Source: Candidatus Martarchaeota archaeon
GTDB taxonomy: Archaea; Micrarchaeota; Micrarchaeia; Micrarchaeales; Micrarchaeaceae
Assembly (NCBI GenBank): GCA_023473425.1
Contig: JAMCYG010000019.1
Location: 1-46,780, forward strand
Reading direction: 5' to 3'
Length of the DNA: 46,780 nt
Positions 23,762-32,701 of this stretch are shown in pieces. Position 1 is the first letter of the stretch. Every line of letters starts with the position of its first letter. The translations under genes and the position numbers were made by a program. A model generated the notes under the pieces. It saw only the letters and a list, made by a program, of their open reading frames with translations. It was not told the DNA's origin and did not search any database.

Positions 23762-24814
23762 TCAATACAGCGCGCGTATCCCCTCGTATCTAAACCGCCT
23801 CGGCCTGCTCCCTGTTATGGGTATCGCTGCACCGCAACTCTTGCATTCGTTATTCTCATTTAGCGCCCACTTTGTGGTGTGCATATTCTCTCTACCTATG
23901 ACAAGCTTGCCACACTCTGGACAATATGTGCTCTCGTACTTGTTTGGTATATTGCCTATGTATGCATAGTTTAGTCCATTGCCCCTTGCGATTTCATAGT
24001 GCTTCAGCAAGGTTCTGTAATCTGTGATAGGGTAATCGAGCATCTTGTAATCTGGGTGAAACTGTGTAAAATGCACTGGTGTATCAGCACCCAAATTATC
24101 ATGGATCCACGACGTAAGCTTGTTGCATTCATCGAGCGAGTCTCCGACATTTGGCACTATCAAATCTGTGATCTCTATGTGTATCCCTGCTTTCTTGAGT
24201 TCGATCAGCGTCTGCCTTATTGGCTCGGTTGACGCTACCATCTCATATTTGTTTGCGAATTTCTCAGCTCCATTCCCCTTAAAGTCTACTACTGCAGCGT
24301 CTATGAGTCCCTTCATCGCGCCCACAACTTCAGAAGTAAGATACCCGTTAGTTACGAAAACGTTGTAGAGCCCCTTCTTATGGGCTATCTTAGCCACATC
24401 AAGCGCGTACTCTATAAATATTGCCGGCTCGTTATATGTGTAAGCTATACCTTCCACACCATTCTCTAATGCTATCTCAACTATATGCGAAGGATCTACG
24501 TCCACTCCAGATATCTCGTGCTCTTTAGAAATATTATGGTTCTGGCAGAACATGCATCCAAAATTGCACGAAGATGTTCCTATGCCTAAAACGTACGTGC
24601 CTGGCATAAAATGATTAAAGGGTTTTTTCTCGATAGGATCGATCTGCATCGCGTTTATCTTTCCATAGGCTGGCAGAACGAGTCTTCCGTCAATATTCTT
24701 CCTAACAAAACAGAATCCATGGCCTGATTCTGGTATTTTGCACTTCCTTGCGCATGCAGTGCACTCAACCTTGCCGCTGCGAAGTTTGTGCCAAAACCTA
24801 GCTTGTGTGTCCAT
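23762..24814 (-). CDS. AmmeMemoRadiSam-type radical SAM enzyme
   Basis: A 350-residue radical SAM protein. The N-terminal cysteine cluster CTACARKCKIPESGHGFC is followed by the [4Fe-4S] motif CNFGCMFCQN (CX3CX2C), and the C-terminus has two more zinc-ribbon-like pairs (CPECGK and CKSCGA). This matches the AmmeMemoRadiSam system radical SAM family, which is widespread but of unknown function; its AMMECR1 and Memo partners are not in this window. The ATG at 24814 is chosen: it begins MDTQARFWHKL as in the family, with a TATA element close upstream, whereas a 35-codon extension is low-complexity and unlikely. Confidence 0.88.
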   Translation of the reverse strand: MDTQARFWHKLRSGKVECTACARKCKIPESGHGFCFVRKNIDGRLVLPAYGKINAMQIDPIEKKPFNHFMPGTYVLGIGTSSCNFGCMFCQNHNISKEHEISGVDVDPSHIVEIALENGVEGIAYTYNEPAIFIEYALDVAKIAHKKGLYNVFVTNGYLTSEVVGAMKGLIDAAVVDFKGNGAEKFANKYEMVASTEPIRQTLIELKKAGIHIEITDLIVPNVGDSLDECNKLTSWIHDNLGADTPVHFTQFHPDYKMLDYPITDYRTLLKHYEIARGNGLNYAYIGNIPNKYESTYCPECGKLVIGRENMHTTKWALNENNECKSCGAAIPITGSRPRRFRYEGIRALY

Positions 24815-24828
24815 AATATTGATTATGT

Positions 24829-24842
24829 ATTTTTTATATTTA
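24829..24842 (-). promoter_or_regulatory. TATA box of the radical SAM gene
   Basis: On the minus strand AAATATAAAAAATA is centred about 21 nt before the ATG at 24814. There is no Shine-Dalgarno between them, so the mRNA is probably leaderless. This spacing also argues against the longer in-frame start at 24919. Confidence 0.55.
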
Positions 24843-24969
24843 ATCATTGGCATTTCCTTGTCTTTGAACAGAATCAAAAGGCATTTAAATGTGAAAACAA
24901 AACTACTAATAGCGAGCATTTCTTCGATACTTATTCCCGCAAAATTAGCACGAAAAGGTAGCGGTTTTC

Positions 24970-26895
24970 ATGGAGGATGGAGAGTATACAGCAAAGGACA
25001 TAACAGTCCTTTCAGGGCCGCAGGGCATAAGGAAAAGGCCTGCGATGTACATAGGGTCCACAGGTAGCCCTGGCTTTATCCATTTACTCTACGAAGTGAT
25101 CGACAACGCCGTGGACGAATCGATGGGCGGGTACTGCAAAAATATAAAAATAACCCTTACAAGAGAAGACAACTGCGACGTAGCGGAGGTCGCCGATGAC
25201 GGTAGAGGCATACCTGTAGACATCATGGAAAAGGAGGGCAGGCCAGCATTGGAGGTTATAATGACATCCATTCATGCGGGTGCCAAGTTCTCTAACAAGG
25301 TATACAAGGTGTCAGGAGGGCTGCACGGAGTAGGGCTTACAGTCGTGAACTCGCTTTCTGAATACACCATAGTCACAGTAAAGAAGGGAGGCAAAGTATA
25401 CAGAGAGACTTTCAGCAGGGGTGCACCTACCTCCTCGCTGGAAATTACCGGCAGTGTGCCGTCTGGCGATACTGGCACTTCGATAAAGTTCAAGCCCGAT
25501 ACGAGCATATTTTCAGTAGACAGTTTCGACTCGATAGAGCTTGATGAAAGGCTGCGCGATATATCGTATCTTAACCCTGGCCTGAGCATAGTTTTCATCG
25601 ATGAACGCGGCGAAGAGCGGAAGGAAACACAATACAAATCTGAAAAGGGAGTATCAGAGTTCCTTGAGTACCTGAAAGGCAGCGCAGAAGAAGTATCCAA
25701 GCCTATAAACGTATCAAAGACTGTAGATACAGTTTCAGTACAGATAATATTTCAATACGTAAAAAACTACAGTGAGAATGTAGTATCATTCGTCAACAAC
25801 ATAAGGACGAGGGAAGGAGGGGTTCATGTAACTGGATTTCACACAGCAATAACCCGAGCCATAACAAACTATTTATCCAAGAAAAATGGCAATGGGGGAA
25901 GCTCTAGGAAACCTCAGGTACCAATTACCGGTGAAGATACCCGCGAAGGCCTTATAGCGATAATAAGCATATTAATGCAGAATCCGGAGTTCGAGGGGCA
26001 GACAAAAGAGAAGCTCGGCAGTATAAGCATCAAGAGCGTAGTGGATACGGTTCTCTACAACGGGTTTAGTACTTTCCTTGAAGAAAACCCGGCAGATGCA
26101 AGCAGCATAATCGAGAAAGTGACATCTGCGGCAGAGGCGCGCGAATCTGCAAGAAGAGCTAGGGATCTGGCTAGGAAGAAGAGCGTCTTCGAAGGTACGC
26201 TACTACCTGGCAAGCTGGCCGATTGCACCGTATCAGATCCAGAAAAGACAGAGCTCTTCATAGTGGAGGGCAGGAGCGCAGCAGGATCCAGCAAGGAAGG
26301 AAGGGACAGGCTATATCAGGCTATCCTGCCGCTAAGGGGTAAGGTGCTAAACGTTGAAAAGGCAGGTATGGAGAAGATATTCAACAATGCCGAGCTGCAC
26401 GCGCTAGTAACTGCACTTGGTACAGGAATAGAAAGCACTTTCAATCCGGACAAGATAAGGTACAACAAAATAATACTGTTGACAGATGCTGATGTGGATG
26501 GTAGCCACATAAAGACGCTGCTGCTTACATTCATATACAGGTATATGCGCCCATTGATAGAGAAAGGGCATGTATATGTTGCGCAGCCTCCGCTGTACGG
26601 GATAACCCACGGTAAGGAAGTCATGTACGCTTATACTGACGCGGATTTGGAGGTAGCGATGCGCAAGTACGATAGAAAGGCTGCCGTGCAGCGATATAAG
26701 GGTCTCGGCGAAATGAATCCAGAACAGCTGTGGGATACTACAATGGACCCGAAGACAAGAGTATTAAAGCGGATAACGATAACTGATGCCCAGAAAGCAG
26801 ATGCACTTTTCTCAGTCCTGATGGGCATAAATGTGAGCGAGAGAAGAAAATTTATCGAGGAGCACGCTACGGAAGTATCCTTCCTCGATGTATAA
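24970..26895 (+). CDS. gyrB: DNA gyrase subunit B
   Basis: A 641-residue bacterial-type GyrB. The GHKL ATPase domain is shown by YEVIDNAVDESMGG, GRGIPVD and SGGLHGVGLTVVNSLS; the TOPRIM domain by FIVEGRSAAGSSKEGRDR and LLTDADVDGSHIKTLLLTF; and the tail by VQRYKGLGEMNPEQLWDTTM. It is the compact form without the proteobacterial insertion. It is followed 9 nt later by gyrA. Gyrase is bacterial in origin and reached several archaeal lineages by transfer; here it is fully embedded among archaeal genes. Confidence 0.98.
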   Translation: MEDGEYTAKDITVLSGPQGIRKRPAMYIGSTGSPGFIHLLYEVIDNAVDESMGGYCKNIKITLTREDNCDVAEVADDGRGIPVDIMEKEGRPALEVIMTSIHAGAKFSNKVYKVSGGLHGVGLTVVNSLSEYTIVTVKKGGKVYRETFSRGAPTSSLEITGSVPSGDTGTSIKFKPDTSIFSVDSFDSIELDERLRDISYLNPGLSIVFIDERGEERKETQYKSEKGVSEFLEYLKGSAEEVSKPINVSKTVDTVSVQIIFQYVKNYSENVVSFVNNIRTREGGVHVTGFHTAITRAITNYLSKKNGNGGSSRKPQVPITGEDTREGLIAIISILMQNPEFEGQTKEKLGSISIKSVVDTVLYNGFSTFLEENPADASSIIEKVTSAAEARESARRARDLARKKSVFEGTLLPGKLADCTVSDPEKTELFIVEGRSAAGSSKEGRDRLYQAILPLRGKVLNVEKAGMEKIFNNAELHALVTALGTGIESTFNPDKIRYNKIILLTDADVDGSHIKTLLLTFIYRYMRPLIEKGHVYVAQPPLYGITHGKEVMYAYTDADLEVAMRKYDRKAAVQRYKGLGEMNPEQLWDTTMDPKTRVLKRITITDAQKADALFSVLMGINVSERRKFIEEHATEVSFLDV

Positions 26896-26904
26896 TGTGG
26901 TTCA

Positions 26905-29346
26905 ATGCCGGACATAGTTGATATGCCTATAGAGAACGAAATGCAGTCGGACTACATAGACTACGCTATGAGCGTCATAATAAGCAGGGCGCTGCCAGAC
27001 GCGCGCGATGGCCTCAAGCCTGTGCAGAGGAGGATACTTTACTCAATGTATAACCTTGGGAACACGCACAATCATCCGACAAAGAAGAGCGCGAGGATAG
27101 TTGGCGACGTGATAGGAAAGTATCACCCACATGGTGATGTGGCTGTATACGACACAATGGCTAGGATGGCTCAAAAGTTCACAATGAACCATACGCTTGT
27201 CAATGGTCAGGGCAACATGGGATCGATAGACGGCGACCCGCCTGCTGCACAGAGGTACACTGAAGTGAGGCTGGAGAGCCTAGCCGAAGAAATGCTCTCA
27301 GATCTAGAGAAGGAGGCAGTGCCATTCGTACCTAACTTTGACAATACAGAGACCGAGCCGGAAATACTTCCTGGGAAGGTGCCCAACCTCTTGTTGAACG
27401 GAGCAGCTGGAATAGCTGTCGCTGTAGCTACAAGCATCATGCCACATAACCTTAGAGAACTGTGCAATGCAATCCTGGCATATCTCGAGAATCCCGCGAT
27501 TGAAAATGCCGAGCTGGTGCATTATATAACTGGACCGGATTTCCCCACTGGCGGTATAATATTCAACACCGAGTCGCTGATAGCATCATACCTTACTGGC
27601 AGAGGATCTGTAACGATAAGAGGGGTAACAGAAATAGAGGAGAATGGCCACAAGAACAGGATAGTAATAAAGGAAATACCATACACAGTCAACAAAGCCG
27701 CGATGGTTGAACAAATAGCAAGGCTCGCCAGGGAGAAGAAGCTGCCTGAGATATCTGGAGTAAAGGATGAGAGCAGCAAGGAAGGCATAAGGGTCACGAT
27801 AGATTTGAAGCAGGATGCAAACACAGAATACGTTCTTAACACGCTTTACAAGCACACACCATTGCAGTTAACTCTCCCAATAGCGAACATAGCTGTGATA
27901 GGTAAAAGGCTGGTGACATTAAATCTCAAACAGTACATCAAAATATTTGTTGACCACCGTTTAGAATCCATAAAAGCAAGGACAAGGTTCGAGCTCAGAG
28001 TGGCGACAGACCGGCTCCACATAGTTGATGGTCTGATAATAGCAGTAAACGATATAGACCGCACTGTAGGCATAATAAAAAACAGCAAGGATATCAAAGA
28101 GGCAAAGTCAAGGCTGATTGAAGAGTACTCCCTCTCAGAGAAGCAGGCGGTAGCCATACTCGACATGAAGCTTAGCAGGCTTACTAACCTTGAAACGTCG
28201 TCTCTTGCAGCAGAACAGTCAGAGCTTAGAAATCAGATAAGCAGGTATAATGCAATATTAGGTGCCGATTCCGAAGTGTATAAGATAATAGCAGAGGAAA
28301 CTACCGACATAAGGGAAAAGTATTCAAGGGAAAGGAGAACCAAAGTGATGGGCAACCTCTCTGACATAGAGATAACAAGGGAGAGCCTTGTAGTGGATGA
28401 GGACATAAGCGTAATACTCACAGCTAACGGGTACCTGAAGAGGTTACCTGTGAATTCTTATAAGGAGCAGGACCGCGGAGGGCGCGGCGTGATAGCCATA
28501 CAACCGAAAGAGGGAGACCGTGTGAAGCAGGTCCTATACTGTAGGTCTAAGGACTATCTTCTGATGCTCACAAACATGGGTACAGCATACTGGCTTAAGG
28601 CGTACATGGTTCCTGAGGAAGGCAGATATACTGCAGGAAAGGCAGCAGTGAACATGGTAAAGCTGGATGAAGGCGAGCGCATAGAGAAGATAGTCAACAC
28701 GCGCGTTTTTGAGGGTAAGCGCATAGCTTTCGTGACACAGAAAGGCATAGTGAAAAGGGTGAGTGCAGAGGCGTTCTCAAGGCCAAGATCGTCAGGTATA
28801 AGGGCGATAAGCATGGATGAAGGGGACAGCCTGGTTGACGTATGCCTATCTGATGGAAAGTCAGAGCTGTTCATATCTACGCGCAATGGTAAGGCTATAA
28901 GGTTCGATGAAAACCGCGTTAGGCTCATGGGGAGGGGTGCGTATGGCGTCAGGGGGATAAGGTTGTCTGGTGATGACAGGGTTACTAACATAATAGAAGT
29001 CAAATCCGGGGATAAAATCGCATCGATAACTGAGAACGGCTTTGGAAAGGTGACAGAAATAGAAAAGTACAGGTTGCAAGGCCGCGGTGGCACAGGTGTA
29101 CTTAATATAAAGATAACTCCAAAGACTGGGAAGGTAGTGAAGTCAATGAAGGTATCTGATGGAAACAGCGTGATATTGATAAGTTCAGAAGGTGTGGCTA
29201 TAAAGTTCTCAGTCTCTGGAATAAGGAAGACAGGCAGGAGCGCTAGCGGTGTTAGGTTAATGCGCCTTTCCAATGGGGCAAAGGTAGTTGACGCCCAGGA
29301 AATAGCAGGCCAGAGTGGTGCTGAAGAAGTGCAGCCGGCTGCGTAA
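26905..29346 (+). CDS. gyrA: DNA gyrase subunit A
   Basis: An 813-residue GyrA. The DNA-cleaving tyrosine is at about residue 118 in [11 protein letters not shown], next to the [14 protein letters not shown] loop and the winged-helix segment [14 protein letters not shown]. The C-terminal beta-pinwheel has a GyrA-box-like QDRGGRG at about residues 522-528, the element that lets gyrase wrap DNA and introduce negative supercoils, which argues for gyrase rather than topoisomerase IV. Further blades carry [10 protein letters not shown] and [10 protein letters not shown]. It ends with an acidic tail lacking special features. Confidence 0.98.
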   Translation: MPDIVDMPIENEMQSDYIDYAMSVIISRALPDARDGLKPVQRRILYSMYNLGNTHNHPTKKSARIVGDVIGKYHPHGDVAVYDTMARMAQKFTMNHTLVNGQGNMGSIDGDPPAAQRYTEVRLESLAEEMLSDLEKEAVPFVPNFDNTETEPEILPGKVPNLLLNGAAGIAVAVATSIMPHNLRELCNAILAYLENPAIENAELVHYITGPDFPTGGIIFNTESLIASYLTGRGSVTIRGVTEIEENGHKNRIVIKEIPYTVNKAAMVEQIARLAREKKLPEISGVKDESSKEGIRVTIDLKQDANTEYVLNTLYKHTPLQLTLPIANIAVIGKRLVTLNLKQYIKIFVDHRLESIKARTRFELRVATDRLHIVDGLIIAVNDIDRTVGIIKNSKDIKEAKSRLIEEYSLSEKQAVAILDMKLSRLTNLETSSLAAEQSELRNQISRYNAILGADSEVYKIIAEETTDIREKYSRERRTKVMGNLSDIEITRESLVVDEDISVILTANGYLKRLPVNSYKEQDRGGRGVIAIQPKEGDRVKQVLYCRSKDYLLMLTNMGTAYWLKAYMVPEEGRYTAGKAAVNMVKLDEGERIEKIVNTRVFEGKRIAFVTQKGIVKRVSAEAFSRPRSSGIRAISMDEGDSLVDVCLSDGKSELFISTRNGKAIRFDENRVRLMGRGAYGVRGIRLSGDDRVTNIIEVKSGDKIASITENGFGKVTEIEKYRLQGRGGTGVLNIKITPKTGKVVKSMKVSDGNSVILISSEGVAIKFSVSGIRKTGRSASGVRLMRLSNGAKVVDAQEIAGQSGAEEVQPAA

Positions 29347-29410
29347 TCTGCCGCATCTACAAATATTAACCTTGCGGTAAAAGCGGTAATATCTGAGGCA
29401 GTTGGGGGAG

Positions 29411-29923
29411 ATGATAACAGTACTCGCAGTGGGGAAGTGCACCCGCGAGGTCATGATTGACATATGCATGACATCCAGAGCATTCGGCGCATCAAAAGTA
29501 GCCTTTACCATCAAGGAGGACAGAAAGGTTCAAAACACGCTAAGGAAGGTCTCTAAAGAGTGGGGAGGCAAGTTCTCGATAGCGTTCAATACTGATTATA
29601 TGAAGATGATTGGCAACTCGCCAAACTACAAAACAGTATTTTTGACTCAGTACGGCGTTCCTGTTGAAAAAGTAAAACATTCGATCAGGACATACAAGAA
29701 CATGACCATCGTTGTTGCGCTGTCATCCAAATATACACAAAAGCTGATGGAGGAGGCAGACTTCAACGTGTCGATAACGACACAGCCGCACAGCAGCACT
29801 TCAGCAATAGCAGTTTTCCTGAACACATACTTCAATGGCAGGGAGAACGCCATACAGTTCGAGAATGCAACAACGAAGATAATACCTGCAGAACGCGGCA
29901 TACATATACAAAGGCGCGAATAG
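29411..29923 (+). CDS. trm56: tRNA (cytidine(56)-2'-O)-methyltransferase
   Basis: A 170-residue SPOUT-class protein matching archaeal Trm56, which methylates C56 in the T-loop of tRNAs. The N-terminus ITVLAVGKCTREVMIDICMTSRAFGAS and the knot-forming C-terminal NVSITTQPHSSTSAIAVFL, with YFNGRE, are the family's signature segments. ATG at 29411 matches the family start; a TTG three codons earlier is possible. It is convergent with the Lhr gene, with 2 nt between the stops. All six tRNAs seen in the window have C at position 56. Confidence 0.85.
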   Translation: MITVLAVGKCTREVMIDICMTSRAFGASKVAFTIKEDRKVQNTLRKVSKEWGGKFSIAFNTDYMKMIGNSPNYKTVFLTQYGVPVEKVKHSIRTYKNMTIVVALSSKYTQKLMEEADFNVSITTQPHSSTSAIAVFLNTYFNGRENAIQFENATTKIIPAERGIHIQRRE

Positions 29924-29925
29924 CC

Positions 29926-32649
29926 CTATATCGTCCAGTACTTCCTTGTCCGTATAAATCTCTTCTGCTCGTCAAGAAGATCCATAAAGAATTTTGCATC
30001 GCTTTCCCTGAACATCAACAGCGCGCGAGCTGCTGTCCTCGGCCCTATTCCATACACCTTCAGGGCTACTGCAGCCCTATATCCATATGTAGAAAACATA
30101 TCTGCCTCCTTTAGTGCATCCTTCATCGCGCGGAGGTCGCTCCCGGAAAGCTTCCTTCCTGCTATCCTCCGTTTTACCGCCTTATCATACTCGTCGCTGT
30201 ATGTGCACACCATTGGGCTGTGGCAGCTCGGGCACGAGATTCCTTTCTGCTCCCTGAGGCTTTTAAGCTCCCTTGAGAACTTAAAGCCGCAATACGTGCA
30301 CAATAACGATATATCCTTGCTCATTATTGAATCGACAAAAGATCCTACAATCTCACTGTTGGGCAGCAAAGGTGATACCAGCTCTTTAGCGTAGTATGAC
30401 GAAGCTAGTATGGCCTTAGAAAGCGGAGATGGGGCATCTAGTGCAATCTCATCAAGCCTAACTCTCCCGGTCTCGATTCCCTCGAACATTGACACTATAG
30501 CGTCCAAATCATAGAAGTTGCTGATGGTATCCCTTATCGCTTCTTCATACACAGGGGTGTCCTTGTACAGCCTGATCAGCCTATTCACTACAGATCTTGA
30601 CAGGGAAGCGTCCCTGTCCACTATACCGAACGTCTTTGCAACGTTGATGAACCTATACCTGAACAGATCAGTCTCGCCAAGCGAGCCTATAAGCATCGAC
30701 TTCACAGACTTGTGGCCAACAGACTTAAGCATATGGAGCAGATCAATGTTCTTGCCAACCTCCAATAGCACCATATACGGGGATATTTTTGTCACGATGC
30801 TTCTTCCAGTCCTGGCCGATATCATATAAGCAAGCAGCCTGCCAAGCGCAGCATTCCCAAGAGTGCCAAGTGCTGTATGCATTATGCTATGGTCCTGGAG
30901 CCTTTCTATTACCACACGCGTGCTTCCAACTGCATAGCATTTGGCCTGCTCTTTAGCAAAATCACTTATTGCACCTATGAGGCTTTTGCTGAGCCCGACT
31001 GGCACATTTTTCAGCTTTTCAGGGGCAGCTACGGCTTCAATAACGTCATTTGCAACTCCTTTACTAACTGGAATATCTTCCCCTTCCCAATCTGGCACTG
31101 CAGCATCTACATCTGTAGAAGGCTCGACACTTATGACATCTTTATCCATCGAAATTATCTTCCATGGCAGGCCCTTCGTCACAAAAACCGAGCCTTCATC
31201 TAGATTAGCAGTCACAAATCTCTCATCCAGGCTTGATATAATTTTGTTACCTATTATATTTTTCACGATAAACCTCTTCGTATCGGGTATAACGCTTAGG
31301 TGGTCGTAGTAGTACGCCCTAGTCCTAGTGCCTCTGGTAATCATTGTTCCGTCAAAGCCTATCAGCCTGTGCAACGCCATGAAGGCAAGCAGCTCGTTTA
31401 GTTTTTTAATGTCGACCTGCCTGTACAAGAATGAACCATTGACTATCTTGAGCAGCGAGTCGGCGCTTATTCCATCAGTGTCGAGTGCAATTCCACATAT
31501 CTGAGTGCACAGGACGTCACTCGCAGCCTCCTGCATCTTAAAGCTCTCGAACAGCTTTTCAATAGTGCGGTTTGCTATCACTGAAGATTCTACAAGATCC
31601 ATCATCGAAGTGGCCACTATTATTCCATTAGCCGTGCCGAACCTGCTGTGGCCGCTCCTACCAACGCGCTGTGCTAGCCTTAACGCCTGGCGTGGAGAGC
31701 CGTACTGTATAACAAGGTCGACAGCACCTACATCTATGCCAAGCTCAAGAGAACTAGTGGCGACTATACTCTTTACAGCTCCGGACTTGAATGCATTTTC
31801 CGTGCTTATTCTATCCTCCTTGTCCAAGGAGCTGTGGTGGACACGTATGCCTCCGAAATTCTTGAGCCGATCTGCATATATTAGTCTGTTCCCAAGGCTC
31901 TCTACTATCTGCCTAGTGTTTGCGAACAGTATTGTCGACTTAGAACTGCCTATATAATTTCCTATCGTGCTGATCCTTGCAAGCGAACTGGAGTCAAGCC
32001 CGAATCTCTTTTTCATAGGCTCAAGCTCCGCATCATATCCCGAACGCGGCATTTCTACCTTTACTGTCATGCTCTTGCTCTTGGTATCTTCTGCGACTTT
32101 GTATTCCCTATTGTTGAACAGATAGCTACATACTGCACCTACGTCCCCTATTGTAGCGCTTATCCCTATTCTCTGGAATCCTGGCGCAATCCTCTCCAAC
32201 CTTTCCAGCGCTATGGAAAGCTGCGCCCCTCTCTTGCTCTGGTAGAGTTCGTGAATCTCATCTACAATTACTGCCTTTACGTTGCTGAGCGCCTTGCCGA
32301 GGTACTTAGTTGGTAGTATGCTCTGAAGCGTTTCAGGTGTTGTTATCATAAACATTGGCGCCTTCCTCGCCTGTTTTGCCCTTTCACTCTGTGTTGTGTC
32401 CCCGTGCCTGACTGAAATACTTACACTATTAGAGGCACAAATCTTCTCCAATCTTAGTATCAAGTCCCTGTTCAGGGCTCTCAATGGTGTTATATACAAG
32501 AGCATTATCCCATTCTTTTCCCCCTCTGGCATGCGGGACATCTTGTCGATGAGTGGTATTACTGCTGCCTCTGTTTTTCCGGAACCAGTGGGCGCCGTTA
32601 TCAAGCAGTTGCTTCCAGACGCAATCACAGGTATGGCTACCTCTTGCAC
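29926..32649 (-). CDS. lhr: Lhr-like superfamily 2 DNA helicase
   Basis: A large ATP-dependent helicase of the Lhr group, probably acting in DNA repair. Walker A is TAPTGSGKTEAAV, motif II is VDEIHELY, motif III ISATIG, motif V SSLELGIDVGAVDLVIQYG and motif VI QRVGRSGHSRFG. A C-terminal zinc-finger-like block (CTYCGFKF, then CPSCHSPM) is followed by a helix-hairpin-helix-like GIGPRTAARALL. The GTG at 32649 is the first standard start, yet the conserved upstream Q-motif (IFGSYTPVQEVAIP) begins before it, in a frame open back to a stop near the end of the previous gene. The true start is therefore uncertain and may be a non-standard codon such as AUA at 32700. Confidence 0.92.
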   Translation of the reverse strand: MQEVAIPVIASGSNCLITAPTGSGKTEAAVIPLIDKMSRMPEGEKNGIMLLYITPLRALNRDLILRLEKICASNSVSISVRHGDTTQSERAKQARKAPMFMITTPETLQSILPTKYLGKALSNVKAVIVDEIHELYQSKRGAQLSIALERLERIAPGFQRIGISATIGDVGAVCSYLFNNREYKVAEDTKSKSMTVKVEMPRSGYDAELEPMKKRFGLDSSSLARISTIGNYIGSSKSTILFANTRQIVESLGNRLIYADRLKNFGGIRVHHSSLDKEDRISTENAFKSGAVKSIVATSSLELGIDVGAVDLVIQYGSPRQALRLAQRVGRSGHSRFGTANGIIVATSMMDLVESSVIANRTIEKLFESFKMQEAASDVLCTQICGIALDTDGISADSLLKIVNGSFLYRQVDIKKLNELLAFMALHRLIGFDGTMITRGTRTRAYYYDHLSVIPDTKRFIVKNIIGNKIISSLDERFVTANLDEGSVFVTKGLPWKIISMDKDVISVEPSTDVDAAVPDWEGEDIPVSKGVANDVIEAVAAPEKLKNVPVGLSKSLIGAISDFAKEQAKCYAVGSTRVVIERLQDHSIMHTALGTLGNAALGRLLAYMISARTGRSIVTKISPYMVLLEVGKNIDLLHMLKSVGHKSVKSMLIGSLGETDLFRYRFINVAKTFGIVDRDASLSRSVVNRLIRLYKDTPVYEEAIRDTISNFYDLDAIVSMFEGIETGRVRLDEIALDAPSPLSKAILASSYYAKELVSPLLPNSEIVGSFVDSIMSKDISLLCTYCGFKFSRELKSLREQKGISCPSCHSPMVCTYSDEYDKAVKRRIAGRKLSGSDLRAMKDALKEADMFSTYGYRAAVALKVYGIGPRTAARALLMFRESDAKFFMDLLDEQKRFIRTRKYWTI

Positions 32650-32701
32650 CGGTGTATAACTACCGAAAATCTTTAGGAAAGAATCATAGACTGTGCTTAT
32701 C

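Noticed and set aside
24815-24919. A 35-codon extension of the radical SAM protein
   Set aside because: The added segment is low-complexity, and the TATA element near 24829-24842 lies inside it, which supports the start at 24814.
28554-29273. A 239-codon frame antisense to gyrA
   Set aside because: It mirrors the highly conserved GyrA C-terminal domain; the composition reflects the complement of gyrA codons.
26905-29346. GyrA as topoisomerase IV ParC
   Set aside because: A GyrA-box-like QDRGGRG and a full beta-pinwheel with repeated G-R-G motifs favour gyrase.
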